45,846 bases of DNA from Helicobacter rappini (GTDB lineage: Bacteria; Campylobacterota; Campylobacteria; Campylobacterales; Helicobacteraceae): positions 1-45,846 of the forward strand of contig NZ_FZPK01000030.1 in the NCBI RefSeq assembly GCF_900198625.1. The letters run 5' to 3'. Shown here one piece after another: positions 44,493 through 45,846 of the stretch; the first letter of the stretch is position 1; each line of letters opens with the position of its first letter. The notes beneath the pieces are model-generated. The model was not told where the DNA came from, searched no databases, and worked only from the letters and a program-made list of their open reading frames with translations. The position numbers and the translations under genes were made by a program.

Positions 44493-45235
44493 CACGCCTT
44501 ACCTCCATCTACTCGTATTACTTCCCCATTGACAAAACTACTTTTGCTTGAGAGTAAAAATACAATCACTTCTGCTATTTCATTTGGTGTAGCCATTCTT
44601 TTTAGAGCGATATTTTGGATTGTTTTTTCTTTGAGTGAATCACTCATTAGCATAGGCATATTTGTATCTGTAATGCTTGGTGCTAGGGCATTTACCCTTA
44701 TATGAAATGGGGCTAATTCACTTGCTAATTTTTTAGTTGCACCAATGAGACTAGCTTTGCTTGAGACATATTCAAGAGAACCCGGGATTCCATCAAGAGC
44801 GGCAACAGAGCTAAGATTCACAATAGAGCCATTTTTGTGTCGTATCATATTTTTCAAAAGTCGTTGTGTTAAAAGTAAGGGGGAGAAAAAATTCACCTGA
44901 AACACCTCTTTTATCTCTTCTATCTTTGTCATAGAAAAAAGTCTTGCCTCCCCCACAATACCCACATTATTGACAATACCATCAAGTGCTACCTTAAGCT
45001 TTAATATCTCATTAGCTGCATTTATAACTTCTACTTCATTAGCAAAATCAGCATAAAACAGAGTAAGATTCACGCTATATTTTCTAGCTAGATTCTCTAA
45101 TTCTTTTTGAGAGTTAGAATCTTGTGTTCTATTCATAGCAATAATATTTGCACCATTTTTAGCACACAGCTCTAGTGTCGCTTTGCCTATGCCTTTGTTG
45201 CAGCCGGTTATGACTATATTCTTATCTTTTAACAT
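44492..45235 (-). CDS. Short-chain dehydrogenase/reductase
   Basis: 247-aa Rossmann-fold SDR of the FabG-like type. Cofactor motif TGCNKGIG (~10-17), NNVG (~89), catalytic Ser in VNLSSVAA and YVSSK, and C-terminal FVNGEVIRVDGG. It would reduce a keto group of the pathway intermediate or oxidise an alcohol. Its ribosome site is weak; directly upstream are a 13-base A run and the end of the radical SAM gene. Confidence 0.88.
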   Translation of the reverse strand: MLKDKNIVITGCNKGIGKATLELCAKNGANIIAMNRTQDSNSQKELENLARKYSVNLTLFYADFANEVEVINAANEILKLKVALDGIVNNVGIVGEARLFSMTKIEEIKEVFQVNFFSPLLLTQRLLKNMIRHKNGSIVNLSSVAALDGIPGSLEYVSSKASLIGATKKLASELAPFHIRVNALAPSITDTNMPMLMSDSLKEKTIQNIALKRMATPNEIAEVIVFLLSSKSSFVNGEVIRVDGGKA

Positions 45236-45247
45236 TACTTAAACAAC

Positions 45248-45260
45248 TTTTTTTTTTTTT
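45248..45260 (-). repeat. Poly-A(13) between the radical SAM and SDR genes
   Basis: Thirteen A on the coding strand occupy most of the 28-base spacer between the radical SAM stop (45264) and the SDR start (45235). A tract of this length is prone to slippage and could alter spacing for SDR translation. Confidence 0.5.
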
Positions 45261-45263
45261 GAA

Positions 45264-45846
45264 TCAATCACTTATATAATCCCCTTTACTAAAAATCTCC
45301 TTTGCTTTATATGGCGTGAATATAGTCCTATCTTCAGGCAGAAACTTCTCTCTAAATTTAAAATTATGCGCACTTATGCAAATAGGGCTAAACTCACCAA
45401 AATATTTAATAGAAAATCCATAATCTAGAATCTCCTTTAAACTCTGCTCTTTCACATTGCCAATAGATATATTGATATACGGACATACAAGCACTTCACC
45501 AAGAGGTGTGATATATGTCCTATTCACAGTCCAGCAACCACTAATTTTAGTTTTTGTCTTATCATACATATCCCAAGTATTAAACACCACATCATAATTC
45601 TTGCGTATTCCATCAAGTATTTTAAAATCTTCTGCGGTCATTCTATCCTCCTTTAAAGAGCCAAAAGGCATAGCCATAATGAGATAAGAGGTATAACCCT
45701 TAGCCTTTGCATAATCAAGTAAGGCAAATAAATCCGGATCCTTTGCATTGTAATGCCCAAAAATAACATTAGGGAAAGCCGCCATACCAGCTTCATTCGC
45801 ATAATCAAGCGCATTTAAAGCCCTTTGGTGAGCGTCTTTGATACTT
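45264..45846 (-). CDS. Radical SAM/SPASM-like protein, cut by window edge
   Basis: The frame is open to the window end, so the start and the CxxxCxxC motif are outside. Visible is the distal part of a radical SAM barrel (SIKDAHQRALNALDYANEAG) and a partial auxiliary-cluster region of SPASM type (SGCWTVNRTYITPLGEVLVCPYINISIGNVKEQSLKEIL, Cys residues at GCW and VCP). It would modify a small molecule or peptide; the role in this operon is unknown. First visible gene of the LuxC/LuxE operon. Confidence 0.65.
   Translation of the reverse strand, partial: SIKDAHQRALNALDYANEAGMAAFPNVIFGHYNAKDPDLFALLDYAKAKGYTSYLIMAMPFGSLKEDRMTAEDFKILDGIRKNYDVVFNTWDMYDKTKTKISGCWTVNRTYITPLGEVLVCPYINISIGNVKEQSLKEILDYGFSIKYFGEFSPICISAHNFKFREKFLPEDRTIFTPYKAKEIFSKGDYISD

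Noticed and set aside
1-45846. CRISPR arrays, rRNA or tRNA genes
   Set aside because: I saw no regularly spaced repeats, no rRNA-like sequence and no tRNA cloverleaf signatures in the intergenic regions I read; a tRNA scan was not possible.
1-45846. AGAATCT/AGATTCT words as a functional uptake or Chi-like signal
   Set aside because: They are extremely frequent, but occur in genes largely as Asp-Ser, Glu-Ser and Arg-Ile codon pairs and between genes alike, without strand or position pattern that I could establish by eye.

Overview
The window looks like part of a urease-positive Helicobacter genome (class Epsilonproteobacteria/Campylobacteria). The evidence is an AT-rich base composition, a fused gamma/beta UreA with UreB, UreI and UreEFGH, an ExbB-ExbD-TonB trio, a CbpA-HspR heat-shock pair, a BioG/BioC biotin pair, a single-domain globin and a periplasmic asparaginase. 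The words AGAATCT/AGATTCT are very frequent throughout. I cannot name the species. The first ~185 bases are homopolymer-rich and look like a contig end.

Layout. (1) 185-4314: a degenerate type I restriction-modification locus. It has the hsdR tail, an intact hsdM, an inserted HEPN/Abi-type gene followed by a foldable spacer, and a split hsdS whose second half has lost its target-recognition domain. Both hsdS halves carry in-frame copies of a palindromic repeat. (2) 4315-12038: EamA transporter, bioG-bioC, globin, a glycosyltransferase-like gene flanked by two copies of a ~130-150 bp repeat, asparaginase, and an outer-membrane barrel gene switched out of frame by a 12-base poly-C tract. (3) 12311-16214: cbpA, hspR, secA. 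(4) 16553-20950: a probable anti-phage cassette of an HTH regulator, an OLD-family ATPase/TOPRIM nuclease (frameshifted) and a clear prokaryotic viperin homologue, with a 31-bp inverted-repeat operator in front and a decayed second OLD tail behind. (5) 21271-31737: nitroreductase pseudogene, phospholipase-D-like protein, PepD, AroQ, Bcp, PutA and exbB-exbD-tonB. (6) 31913-37853: urease cluster ureA-ureB-ureI-ureE-ureF-ureG-ureH, with ureA and ureB separated by 321 bases of repeat-containing DNA. (7) 37854-38556: a gene-free convergent gap. (8) 38557-45846: a tightly packed minus-strand operon of radical SAM protein (cut by the window edge), SDR, split transketolase, acyl carrier protein, AMP-forming ligase, LuxE-like and LuxC-like proteins.

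How the genes work together. UreI admits urea, UreAB hydrolyses it, and UreEFGH load nickel; ExbBD-TonB next door would energise outer-membrane metal uptake. The regions most worth attention are the regulator-OLD-viperin cassette and the LuxC/LuxE/ACP/transketolase operon. The operon has no luciferase genes and is best read as making an acyl-derived building block for a surface glycan or related product. A third theme is small repeats that occur both between genes and in frame inside genes (hsdS, luxE). Several genes are broken by single changes (hsdS, OLD, nitroreductase, the barrel protein). Some of these may be sequencing errors; the poly-C case looks like genuine phase variation.
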